Shown: in pieces, positions 25,053-32,754 of the stretch
Layout of the letters: every line of letters begins with the position of its first letter
Numbering within the stretch: position 1 is the stretch's first letter
NCBI RefSeq assembly: GCF_000447755.1
Contig: NZ_AUNE01000003.1
Coordinates: 1 to 64,000, forward strand
Direction of reading: 5' to 3'
DNA from: Bacteriovorax sp. BSW11_IV
Lineage (GTDB): Bacteria; Bdellovibrionota; Bacteriovoracia; Bacteriovoracales; Bacteriovoracaceae
Length of the DNA stretch: 64,000 nt
Notes under the pieces: generated by a model
Databases searched by the model: none
The model's input: the letters and a program-made list of their open reading frames with translations, nothing else
What the model was told of the DNA's origin: nothing
Made by a program: the position numbers and the translations under genes

Positions 25053-27554
25053 ATGTTTAAAATACTATTTTCTCTATTCTTGGCCATGACGATAAGTCTT
25101 CCGACTTTAGGGAAGGAATTTGATTTAAACCCTCTTCGTTTCACGAATCGAGCACAGTGTGCTCTTGATTCAAATATGCCTGCAGACTCTGTATTTCTGA
25201 TTATCAATAATGTTGATCCAGGTCGTGCTTTTTATAAGCTTGCGAAGTTAACAGGGTCAGATCCAAAAGTTGTAACAAAAAATGGGATTGAAGTATTCCG
25301 TTATACGGTGATCAATCTTTTTCAAATTATTCACAATAAATTATTGAACAGAGAGCTCCCACTATTACCATCAGACACAACGAGATTAGAAAGACATCTC
25401 CCTGATGATTATACTAAGTTTTCGGCAAAGTGCTCTGGTCAAAATAGTTGTAAGTCAATGCAGTCTTATATTCAATTTCTATGGGAAAACTCAGAGAGAA
25501 AGACGAGTTCTGCATCTAAAGTTATCAAGAACTATGAACTAGATAACTTTCACTCTAAAGATAATTATCTTGTTGAAAAGAACTTTGAAAAAGAGGGGCC
25601 AAAACTTTTTTGTCATTATTTGAAAAAGTTTTCACCACTTCAAGCACATCTTTACGGAACAAAACCAAATCGTAAGGCCTATGAGCAATTTGCTGTGGCC
25701 CTAGATAAAATTGATGATTACCTCGGTGAGTGTGATCGATTTGATAATCATGAAAATTTAAAAGTAGCAGCTTATCAATTTGATATAGCCGGTGTTAAAG
25801 AAAAGCATTGGAATGAACTTGGATTTGATTACTGGCATAGTTTAAAGACTTATTTTTCATGGGCCTTTAGAAATGCTTCTGTTGTAAGAGAGCTTTCTAA
25901 TCAATACTACAGCATCTTCAAGGGTCTTGAAATTGAAAATCTTGTAATGTTAATGCCAAATAGCTGTAAAAGTATTGAAGCTCCAAAATGTAATAGCGAT
26001 CTATTAGGGCAAAAAGCTATCCGTGAATTCGCTCAATCTGATTTCAAAACTCAGGCATTTGATGCAGATATCTTTGACGGTGTTCCTAATGGTCCACAAG
26101 ATGATCTTGTAACTGACCCCTTCACTGAAGTTAATACTGATATTTTAGATCTTTCAGAATTCGATCTTGCCTCTCAATGGGCACAGAATATGACTTCAAA
26201 TTTAAGTGGTACAAGAAATACAATAAAGAATAATGTTGTTAAGGCAGTTAACTTCATTAATATTATGTCTCGTCACTTCCCACTTCAAAAGTTTGAAGTA
26301 GAGTTCCAGAAGCAATTTCAAACAATTTTGAATTCTGGGGGGAATAACGCTGCCAAAAATGAACTTTATTATTTATGTTCTGAATATTATTTCTTGGCCC
26401 ATGAAACATTCAGTTCTGTACGCGGAAATCTTGATGTTCTAGCTAAGACCAATATCCTAGATGAGATGGTTTTAGGGTTTAGCCAAAAGAATATTTCGGA
26501 ACTCTTTTCATATTTTGATATTTTTTCGAAGCAAGTAATTGGTGCTTGTTCAAAACTATCTCAGAAAGAAATTTTTGATGATGAATTTGAACTTGAAAAG
26601 GCCGGTTATGCCCAGTGGTACCTTGATAAGACTGCTAAAGAAAAAAGAATTCAATCTCAATTTAAGGCCAAACAATTGGAGAAACTGAGCAAAAGGGTTC
26701 AGCCTCTTATTTCTTATAAATTGTTTGAATCATATCCAACTTTTGACAATATTGTCTGCTTAGATGCTTCACACTGTGCAAGAGAACTAGCGACATCTGT
26801 AGTGGAAATTTTTAGAGCAGTAACTTATGCGAGTTCCCTATGGGCGAAAAAAGATCAAATCGCTTCAAACAGTGGATTTAACCCATATGCAGAACGATTG
26901 GCCTGTAAGGTTTATGATCCATGGTTTAAAACGAAATCGATGATTTTCAATCTCGTTTCAGATATTGGTCAAGCGGCCCTTACTTTCACTACTCCTGGTT
27001 TGATTTATGGAAGATTAGGATTGCAACCAGGGCGAGTTGTTTCATTTAAGCAACTCGTTAAAGAAGGCATGATTGAATATGATCCGCAAATGAAGCCACA
27101 ACGAATTGTTGCGGGACTTGCTGCCGACTTTGGTCCTTTGTTGGGTGTTCCTTGTAAAATTTCAATTGCGAATACGGCGAATAATCCTTATGAGAACTTC
27201 CGATTTGTCGGAATTAGTGCTGGAACTTGTTCTTCCAAAGAAGAGCACACAACAATCGCAAACTCTGGTAGTGATGTAAGTGACCTTCCTGTTGAGGATC
27301 GTTCAGCATGTGCTGGATGCCAAATTAATTTTGAAGGAGTGGCCACTTCCTTAACTCATGTTGCACAGAATGTTGGACCCATATATTTTCTAGTAAGAGG
27401 CTTTGTCCGTTTGTATAAGGCCCTTAAAGATCCTCATAATATTCCAAGAGATTGGGAAGCTGTACCATCAGATATCTATGATACTTATAAGAAATATGGC
27501 TATATTCCTGAGCGTTGTGTGAAGAAATTTAGAAAGGGGAGAGCATGTCGTTAA
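25053..27554 (+). CDS. Large secreted hypothetical protein E
   Basis: 833 aa, ATG at 25053 (a TTG one codon earlier is possible). Signal peptide to about residue 20 (LPTLGK). Mostly helical by composition with many Cys in spaced pairs (KCSGQNSC, CLDASHC, CAGC, CVKKFRKGRAC at the C-terminus). Late segment FTTPGLIYGRLGLQPGR and a hydrophobic VGPIYFLVRGFVRLY near 773-787 could touch a membrane. No family recognised. Its end overlaps the next gene by 10 nt. Confidence 0.75.
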   Translation: MFKILFSLFLAMTISLPTLGKEFDLNPLRFTNRAQCALDSNMPADSVFLIINNVDPGRAFYKLAKLTGSDPKVVTKNGIEVFRYTVINLFQIIHNKLLNRELPLLPSDTTRLERHLPDDYTKFSAKCSGQNSCKSMQSYIQFLWENSERKTSSASKVIKNYELDNFHSKDNYLVEKNFEKEGPKLFCHYLKKFSPLQAHLYGTKPNRKAYEQFAVALDKIDDYLGECDRFDNHENLKVAAYQFDIAGVKEKHWNELGFDYWHSLKTYFSWAFRNASVVRELSNQYYSIFKGLEIENLVMLMPNSCKSIEAPKCNSDLLGQKAIREFAQSDFKTQAFDADIFDGVPNGPQDDLVTDPFTEVNTDILDLSEFDLASQWAQNMTSNLSGTRNTIKNNVVKAVNFINIMSRHFPLQKFEVEFQKQFQTILNSGGNNAAKNELYYLCSEYYFLAHETFSSVRGNLDVLAKTNILDEMVLGFSQKNISELFSYFDIFSKQVIGACSKLSQKEIFDDEFELEKAGYAQWYLDKTAKEKRIQSQFKAKQLEKLSKRVQPLISYKLFESYPTFDNIVCLDASHCARELATSVVEIFRAVTYASSLWAKKDQIASNSGFNPYAERLACKVYDPWFKTKSMIFNLVSDIGQAALTFTTPGLIYGRLGLQPGRVVSFKQLVKEGMIEYDPQMKPQRIVAGLAADFGPLLGVPCKISIANTANNPYENFRFVGISAGTCSSKEEHTTIANSGSDVSDLPVEDRSACAGCQINFEGVATSLTHVAQNVGPIYFLVRGFVRLYKALKDPHNIPRDWEAVPSDIYDTYKKYGYIPERCVKKFRKGRACR

Positions 27555-28096
27555 TTAGAGTTTTCCTTTTTTCATTTATCATGATCTTAAGTCACAATGC
27601 TTATTCTTTAGTTTTTTATAATCAATGGAATCAGTCTTTTGAAAAAGAGCTCGTTCTCGATTGCGATTATGGAGAAGAGTCAATCTGTCTTGAAGTATGC
27701 AATGAAGAACGTCTTTGTGTTGTTAAAGAAGAAGTTTGTCAAAATTGTGTGGCCAATACTGCTCAGATGAGTGACGTATTCACAAACATGGGACGCACTT
27801 ATGTTAACACAACTGAAATTGCTGATATTGATTCAGTCATTGACTTGATCAAAAGTGGTGAGTTTGTAAGTATCAATTCAAAGTCTCTTTATAATATGAT
27901 TTATGAGTTTGATTCATTTGAACTCCGTCAAAACTTTCAATCTCTTTGTCCTGTTCATGTTGGGTATCCTGTTGTGATTTTCGATAAATTATCAAACGGT
28001 GAAATGGGAAAGGTTCGTTATGTTGGTTGTGGCGACACGACATATGTAATGGATCATAACAGTGGTATCAGTTCAACAATAAGTGAGCTCTACTAA
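27545..28096 (+). CDS. Secreted hypothetical protein F (last gene of secreted operon)
   Basis: 183 aa. Signal peptide ends near NAYS (residue 21). N-terminal Cys-dense part (CDYGEESICLEVCNEERLC, then CQNC) followed by a domain with two more Cys. GGGGAGAG ribosome binding site inside the previous gene. The convergent gene begins 3 nt after its stop, and no terminator is seen. Function unknown. Confidence 0.75.
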   Translation: MSLIRVFLFSFIMILSHNAYSLVFYNQWNQSFEKELVLDCDYGEESICLEVCNEERLCVVKEEVCQNCVANTAQMSDVFTNMGRTYVNTTEIADIDSVIDLIKSGEFVSINSKSLYNMIYEFDSFELRQNFQSLCPVHVGYPVVIFDKLSNGEMGKVRYVGCGDTTYVMDHNSGISSTISELY

Positions 28097-28099
28097 GCT

Positions 28100-28627
28100 T
28101 TAATGTTCTTTTGTTAGAAGATAGGCCGTAATTTTTGCCACGCGAACTCTTTTTTCTATGCTTTCTTCCCCTTCAAGTAAAAAGTCCTGCAATTCATGGC
28201 CTAGACCCAGTTTGCAGGCAAACAGATCGGCTTCAATTTGGGCGAGGAGAGGGTCAATATTTTTCTTTGAATGTTCGTGATAAAGATGACCCAGTTCATG
28301 TGCAAGAATGGCAAGGCCTTCATAATTTCTTGGCCCTTTAAGGGACTTAATAACCTCTGGAAAGAGGATGATAATATGAAATCTATCATTAGCACTTAGT
28401 GCGCACGCATATCTTCCTGAGGCCTTTAAAAAAGCTATTGGAAAATCTTTAAGTAATTTCGCAGCAACTTGGTCAGGAATGCGTTCAAAGAGATCTTTAA
28501 ATGAGGCCATTATAAAACGATCTTCCAGAATCCATGAGTTCTCTGGGAGCTCGATAATTCTTTTTTTAAATTCCACTAAGTTATTTTTATTTTTTGAGTG
28601 ATGCTTTTTGAACAGTTGTGTGAACAT
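28100..28627 (-). CDS. Cytoplasmic HExxH zinc-peptidase-like protein
   Basis: 175 aa, no signal peptide or membrane helix. HELGHLYHEHS at 110-120 gives the HExxH site, and E132 in AQIEADLFACKLG is placed as the third ligand, like M48/minigluzincin proteins. Small size suggests a minimal peptidase domain or a toxin-antitoxin-linked protease. It faces the secreted operon convergently and is followed by nothing recognisable on its own strand. Confidence 0.7.
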   Translation of the reverse strand: MFTQLFKKHHSKNKNNLVEFKKRIIELPENSWILEDRFIMASFKDLFERIPDQVAAKLLKDFPIAFLKASGRYACALSANDRFHIIILFPEVIKSLKGPRNYEGLAILAHELGHLYHEHSKKNIDPLLAQIEADLFACKLGLGHELQDFLLEGEESIEKRVRVAKITAYLLTKEH

Positions 28628-28741
28628 TTTCTGCCTCCATCACACTTATCGGAACACTAGAAGAACTGATAAATCAGAGCAAAAGACCAAGGTAATTTGT
28701 GCCCTTTTTTGAAAAAGCAAATTATTGATAATATTAATGCA

Positions 28742-29131
28742 ATGAATAAGTTATCAGTGTTTTTCTTCTTGTTTTTATTTTCATTTCTCTCTTTTTCTCA
28801 AGAGAGGTCATCTGCGTTTATTATTACGGCCCATGGTGATTACTATAAAGTTCTTGGACCATCTGCGCTTGTGGGTCTTAAAGGAATAACAAAATCGCAA
28901 ACAGTGGCAGTTATTATTGAGAATAAAACTCTCTCAAAGTTAGTTGGAAAAATAGAAAGTGGACAAAAAGATCAAGTCGAATTTGTGACAATTGAAGCTG
29001 GTCATTCGAAGTCTATTGATCTTACGTTGAAAAAAGGTCATAAATACTATTTTTATCCACTTAGTCCTGCATTTCAGCGTGTAGAGCTAATGATTGGAAA
29101 GAAGGCCTATGAGATTCCTGCAAAAAGATAA
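28742..29131 (+). CDS. Small exported hypothetical protein
   Basis: 129 aa. Signal peptide MNKLSVFFFLFLFSFLSFSQ. The mature part of about 110 residues is beta-rich. ATG at 28742 gives the best signal peptide; a GTG at 28697 would add 15 residues. Its end overlaps the phosphoesterase gene by 23 nt, so the two are co-translated. Function unknown. Confidence 0.65.
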   Translation: MNKLSVFFFLFLFSFLSFSQERSSAFIITAHGDYYKVLGPSALVGLKGITKSQTVAVIIENKTLSKLVGKIESGQKDQVEFVTIEAGHSKSIDLTLKKGHKYYFYPLSPAFQRVELMIGKKAYEIPAKR

Positions 29132-30242
29132 AATATCAAAAACAATTTTAGTTATAAGCGACATTCATTTGGGCGCTGGGCAATATATAAATGATCATAG
29201 AAATTTTCTTGAAGATTTTCATTTTGATGAAGAGTTGGTTGATTTTTTAGAATACTACAGTTCTGGTGATTATTTAGGGCGTGAGGTTGAGTTAATTATT
29301 AACGGTGATCTTTTTGATCACCTTGCTGTTCCTTATGTTCCGTATTTTGATGATGAGTATTGGTCTGAAAAATCGGCCCTGAAGAAAACTGAGATTATCT
29401 TAGATGCCCATAAAGAGGTTATTAATGCCCTTGATGAGTTTGCATCAAAGAAGAAAAAGAAGATAACCTATATTATTGGTAATCACGATGCTGAAGTTGT
29501 ATTTGAGTCAGTTCAAGAATTGATCTATTCTCGCTTTAGTGAAAAATCTCGTGAAAATTTTAAAATTCTTTTAAATCCCGAATCAAATTATACACCTCAT
29601 GAAGGTGTTGTTCTAAGACATGGTCATGAATATGAAATGGCCCATAGTTTTGATGTTAATAATAGTATTATTGAATCAAAAACAGGAGAGAAGTACTTTA
29701 TTCCTCCATGGGGATCATATTATGTTACGCGAATCATAAATAAGTTCAAAGAAGAGCGTTCATATATCAATGCGGTAAGACCCATTCGAAAATTTTTAAT
29801 CAATGGTCTTATTTATGACACTTTTTTTACTTTACGATTTATGTTGGCCAATGCTTTTTACTTTATAATGGTCCGTTCAATCTATATTTTTAAGCAGTCC
29901 AAAGACTTAAAGAAAATTGCTTCGATGGTAAAAAAAGAGTTAGAGCTTTTTCAAGATTATGAAGTCTTAACAGAAAATTATCTGCGTGATAATCAAGATG
30001 TTAAAGTCCTTATTGTGGGACATACTCATGAGCCAATCATCCGTACTTTTTCATCTGGTCAAACATTTATAAACACTGGGACTTGGACGAAAATGTATCA
30101 TCTAGATTTTGGTAAGGGCCAAGATATTCTTTCTTATGCAGCAGTTGATATTGTTGAAGGGAAAGAAAAAGGACCACGTTTAGAAGTGGCCCTTAATAAT
30201 TGGAAGGGGACTAGCAACCTTCCGTATAATGAACTTACCTAA
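29109..30242 (+). CDS. Calcineurin-like metallophosphoesterase
   Basis: 377 aa. Family motifs in order: SDIHLGAG, NGDLFDHL, GNHDAE, HGHEYE and GHTHEP, giving a complete two-metal site. ATG at 29109 chosen for the GAAGG 5 nt upstream. A hydrophobic stretch near 236-256 (TFFTLRFMLANAFYFIMV) could associate with the membrane. It resembles the UDP-2,3-diacylglucosamine hydrolase group, but substrate is uncertain. Confidence 0.82.
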   Translation: MRFLQKDKISKTILVISDIHLGAGQYINDHRNFLEDFHFDEELVDFLEYYSSGDYLGREVELIINGDLFDHLAVPYVPYFDDEYWSEKSALKKTEIILDAHKEVINALDEFASKKKKKITYIIGNHDAEVVFESVQELIYSRFSEKSRENFKILLNPESNYTPHEGVVLRHGHEYEMAHSFDVNNSIIESKTGEKYFIPPWGSYYVTRIINKFKEERSYINAVRPIRKFLINGLIYDTFFTLRFMLANAFYFIMVRSIYIFKQSKDLKKIASMVKKELELFQDYEVLTENYLRDNQDVKVLIVGHTHEPIIRTFSSGQTFINTGTWTKMYHLDFGKGQDILSYAAVDIVEGKEKGPRLEVALNNWKGTSNLPYNELT

Positions 30243-30752
30243 TTAAGCTTCTGAGTAACAAAGCTCCATGTACATCGGGCCATGGGCAGAGTTAATTGGA
30301 ATCAAGATAACGATTGTTCCATCTGGATATTTAATTGTATGACCTGAGCCTTCGATCATAGAAGGGATGGCCATATTTGATGAATATCCAAGTCCTGCTA
30401 AATCTCTTTTAGCATTACCCATAATCATATTTGCAATCTCGCCGCCTACATCTTGTATTTCATCGTTGTACTCAGTAAAAGTATCCATAAGCATTGCACT
30501 GGCCACTTTGAAATAGGTATCATAAGGCCAAGATAGAACTAACATTGCTCTATATGGTCTTTTCTCACCATCTTTTTCGACTTCACCATTAAGACCGAGT
30601 ACAGCTGAAACATCGCCTTTTGAACGATTGTCTTGCTTGATCGTTGGTTTTTGAGGGTCTAGTTTAGTAAAAACCATTGTTTCAAAAACATTTTTTGCTG
30701 CTTCTATAAATGGCCTAGAAAACTCTATAAAATTGTTCTTTGCCGTCATCAT
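30243..30752 (-). CDS. cheX: CheX-family chemotaxis phosphatase
   Basis: 169 aa. CheC/CheX/FliY-type domain with the active-site helix EIQDVGGEIANMIMGN, where Glu and Asn correspond to the catalytic pair that dephosphorylates CheY-P. Last gene of the leftward signalling operon, 17 nt after the HPt-like gene. It probably resets the CheY encoded two genes upstream. Confidence 0.82.
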   Translation of the reverse strand: MMTAKNNFIEFSRPFIEAAKNVFETMVFTKLDPQKPTIKQDNRSKGDVSAVLGLNGEVEKDGEKRPYRAMLVLSWPYDTYFKVASAMLMDTFTEYNDEIQDVGGEIANMIMGNAKRDLAGLGYSSNMAIPSMIEGSGHTIKYPDGTIVILIPINSAHGPMYMELCYSEA

Positions 30753-30769
30753 TACTCCATATTTTTTAA

Positions 30770-31276
30770 TTATAATCCTAAACTTGACATCAAATCATCA
30801 ATTGAAGTTTGCGACAGATTTTTACTCTGTGGCTCTACTGCGCATGATGCTCTTTCTATATCTTTAAACTTCTCAGACAACCAACTTAATCTTGTACCAA
30901 AGGCCTGAGTGTTTAGGCTTTTAAGGCCTTGCTCGTTACCTGTTTTAATTTGATTAACCATCTTTCTTAGAAGTTCTACAGAGTCAAAAAGAATTGCAAT
31001 AACAACTTCTAATAGGGCAGTGTCTGTAGATTGACTCGACTTATAGCCAATCACTTTTCCTAGCTCACAGAATGTTGCAATTTCATCTGCACCGATAGAC
31101 TTGGCCGCTCCCATAACTCTATCGATTAATTGACCAAACTTTTCTAATTCCTCTGATCTTGTTGGATCTTCTTCAAGAATTTCCAGTCCTTCCTCTAGCT
31201 GATTAAATAGTTCGATTGATTCATCACAAAAATCAATAACTATTTCTCTCATTGAAGGATCATTGATAAGACTCAT
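30770..31276 (-). CDS. HPt-like protein lacking the phospho-histidine, with CheY-binding-like tail
   Basis: 168 aa, all helical. Residues 1-120 fit an HPt/CheA-P1 fold, but the place of the phosphorylated His is Arg53 (IDRVMGAAKSIGADEI). A linker leads to the C-terminal LSQTSIDDLMSSLGL (154-168), which resembles both the CheY-P-binding end of CheZ (VDDLLDSLGF) and the FliM N-terminal peptide (LSQxEIDALL). CheY is encoded 8 nt upstream. Likely a CheY-docking or localisation factor rather than a phosphotransferase. Confidence 0.7.
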   Translation of the reverse strand: MSLINDPSMREIVIDFCDESIELFNQLEEGLEILEEDPTRSEELEKFGQLIDRVMGAAKSIGADEIATFCELGKVIGYKSSQSTDTALLEVVIAILFDSVELLRKMVNQIKTGNEQGLKSLNTQAFGTRLSWLSEKFKDIERASCAVEPQSKNLSQTSIDDLMSSLGL

Positions 31277-31284
31277 GGCAATCC

Positions 31285-31680
31285 TTAGTTGAAGATTTTA
31301 TCAATCTTCTCTTTTAAAACTTGCGCAGAAAATGGCTTAACAATGAAGTTACTCACACCTGCTTTAACTGCAATAACAACGTTTCCTTGTTCAGCTTCTG
31401 CTGTAATCATTAGGAATGGTAGTTTTTGAGTTTGTTCTGTTGCTCTTACTTTTTTTAGAAGTTCTAGACCAGTCATTTGTGGCATGTTCCAGTCAGAAAC
31501 AATAAATTGATAGGGCTCATTAGTTTGAAGGGCATTCTCAATCATTGGCCATGCCGTGGCCCCATCATCGGCCTCTGTGATATTCTTAAAGCCGATTTGG
31601 CCTAGCATATTCTTGATGATTTTTCTCATTGTCGCCATATCATCAACAACTAGGATTTTCATGTTTGCATTTAATGCCAT
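31285..31680 (-). CDS. cheY: CheY-like single-domain response regulator
   Basis: 131 aa. Acidic pocket D13-D14, phospho-acceptor D63 (VSDWNMPQM), T93 and K115 (VKPFS) are all present, and the WNMPxMTG signature is that of true CheY. AGGAGACGG ribosome binding site. Middle gene of the operon with pseudo-HD-GYP upstream and HPt-like and CheX downstream. Expected to bind the flagellar switch or the HPt-like protein's tail when phosphorylated. Confidence 0.93.
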   Translation of the reverse strand: MALNANMKILVVDDMATMRKIIKNMLGQIGFKNITEADDGATAWPMIENALQTNEPYQFIVSDWNMPQMTGLELLKKVRATEQTQKLPFLMITAEAEQGNVVIAVKAGVSNFIVKPFSAQVLKEKIDKIFN

Positions 31681-31701
31681 TTCCGTCTCCTAAAAATTAA
31701 A

Positions 31702-32754
31702 TTACGCAGCTTTTTGCTCGTTCTGTAATATTGTATCCGTCTCTAATAAATAGGTTATATTTTCGACTATTTTATCGCCAAACTCCAATTCGAGTCCAGC
31801 GCTAAGTGTTTTATTTTTAAGGTTTATTATAACCGATCTTAATGGTTGCTTAATGCCAGTCACTTTACCCATTGAATACTCAAATATGTGTGAGATTGCG
31901 CCAATAATTAGGGCCAGCTGATCGATATAGTCTCCTCTTTTGAAAGAAGGAAAGCCACTGCCGTCATGGCGCTCGTGATGCTGAAAGACGATATTTTTAA
32001 CTCTTTCAGAGAGCTCTATTTTTGATTTTAATATCACGTGATGTGAGTAGCCTGGATGTTTTTTAAACTTTTTCTTCTCAACATCATTCATTTCTATTTG
32101 TGGCTTATGATTGAGGTACCAATCCATTTGAGAGAGTCCTAAGTGGGCAAAAAACGCCCCACAAACAAGATCTGCTAAGCTTGTTTCATCTTTAATGTTA
32201 CAAATTTTAGCAAAGAAGTAGCTCACCGAAATAATTCTGTTATAAATATTATCTTCAACAAGAAGTTCTTCGCCAAGAAAAGAGGCCAAGCTTACAGTGT
32301 GAGATGCATTGAGACTAAAAGTCATAATTTCTTCTCTGGCCTCTCTTATAATAGGCATGAAATCATCGTTTTGAGCACATTCTTTGAAAGTTGGCTTAAA
32401 ATCAAAGTTAGTTTCAGGATTTTCTCTTCTGGCCATTAATGCTTTTATTCTTCTGTCTCTTTCAACTTCTTCTGGGGCCAATTCTCTTTTTTGATTTTGA
32501 GGGAGCTGATCTTTTGTAACACCCGTTGCTCGGAAAAATGTTTTTTCCTGACTCTCATTGATCGCAAGTTTTCCGCCCTTATCTAGAATAAAATTAAGAA
32601 AGAACTCTTTATCTTTTGTCAGCGGGCTATTCGCATATAGAAAAGGTGAGTATTGATTTGTTCCAGGATTAAAAACATAAAGATGAAAAGGAAATATCTT
32701 ATCCGTTTTTAAAAATTCTCTTTCAATTACGAAGAAAGTTCCTTGCGTTTTCAT
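31702..32754 (-). CDS. Degenerate HD-GYP-domain protein
   Basis: 350 aa. The N-terminal 150 residues look like a PilZ-like or unknown beta domain. The C-terminal part has HD-GYP helices: the metal-binding His-Asp is His204-Leu205 (FFAHLGL), KHPGYSHH is kept, and the signature is HHERHDGSGFP (259-269). Loss of the Asp, and Ser where a later conserved Asp is usual (AISHIFEY), suggest it no longer hydrolyses cyclic di-GMP but may bind it or a partner. Start ATG overlaps the upstream stop by 4 nt. Confidence 0.78.
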   Translation of the reverse strand: MKTQGTFFVIEREFLKTDKIFPFHLYVFNPGTNQYSPFLYANSPLTKDKEFFLNFILDKGGKLAINESQEKTFFRATGVTKDQLPQNQKRELAPEEVERDRRIKALMARRENPETNFDFKPTFKECAQNDDFMPIIREAREEIMTFSLNASHTVSLASFLGEELLVEDNIYNRIISVSYFFAKICNIKDETSLADLVCGAFFAHLGLSQMDWYLNHKPQIEMNDVEKKKFKKHPGYSHHVILKSKIELSERVKNIVFQHHERHDGSGFPSFKRGDYIDQLALIIGAISHIFEYSMGKVTGIKQPLRSVIINLKNKTLSAGLELEFGDKIVENITYLLETDTILQNEQKAA

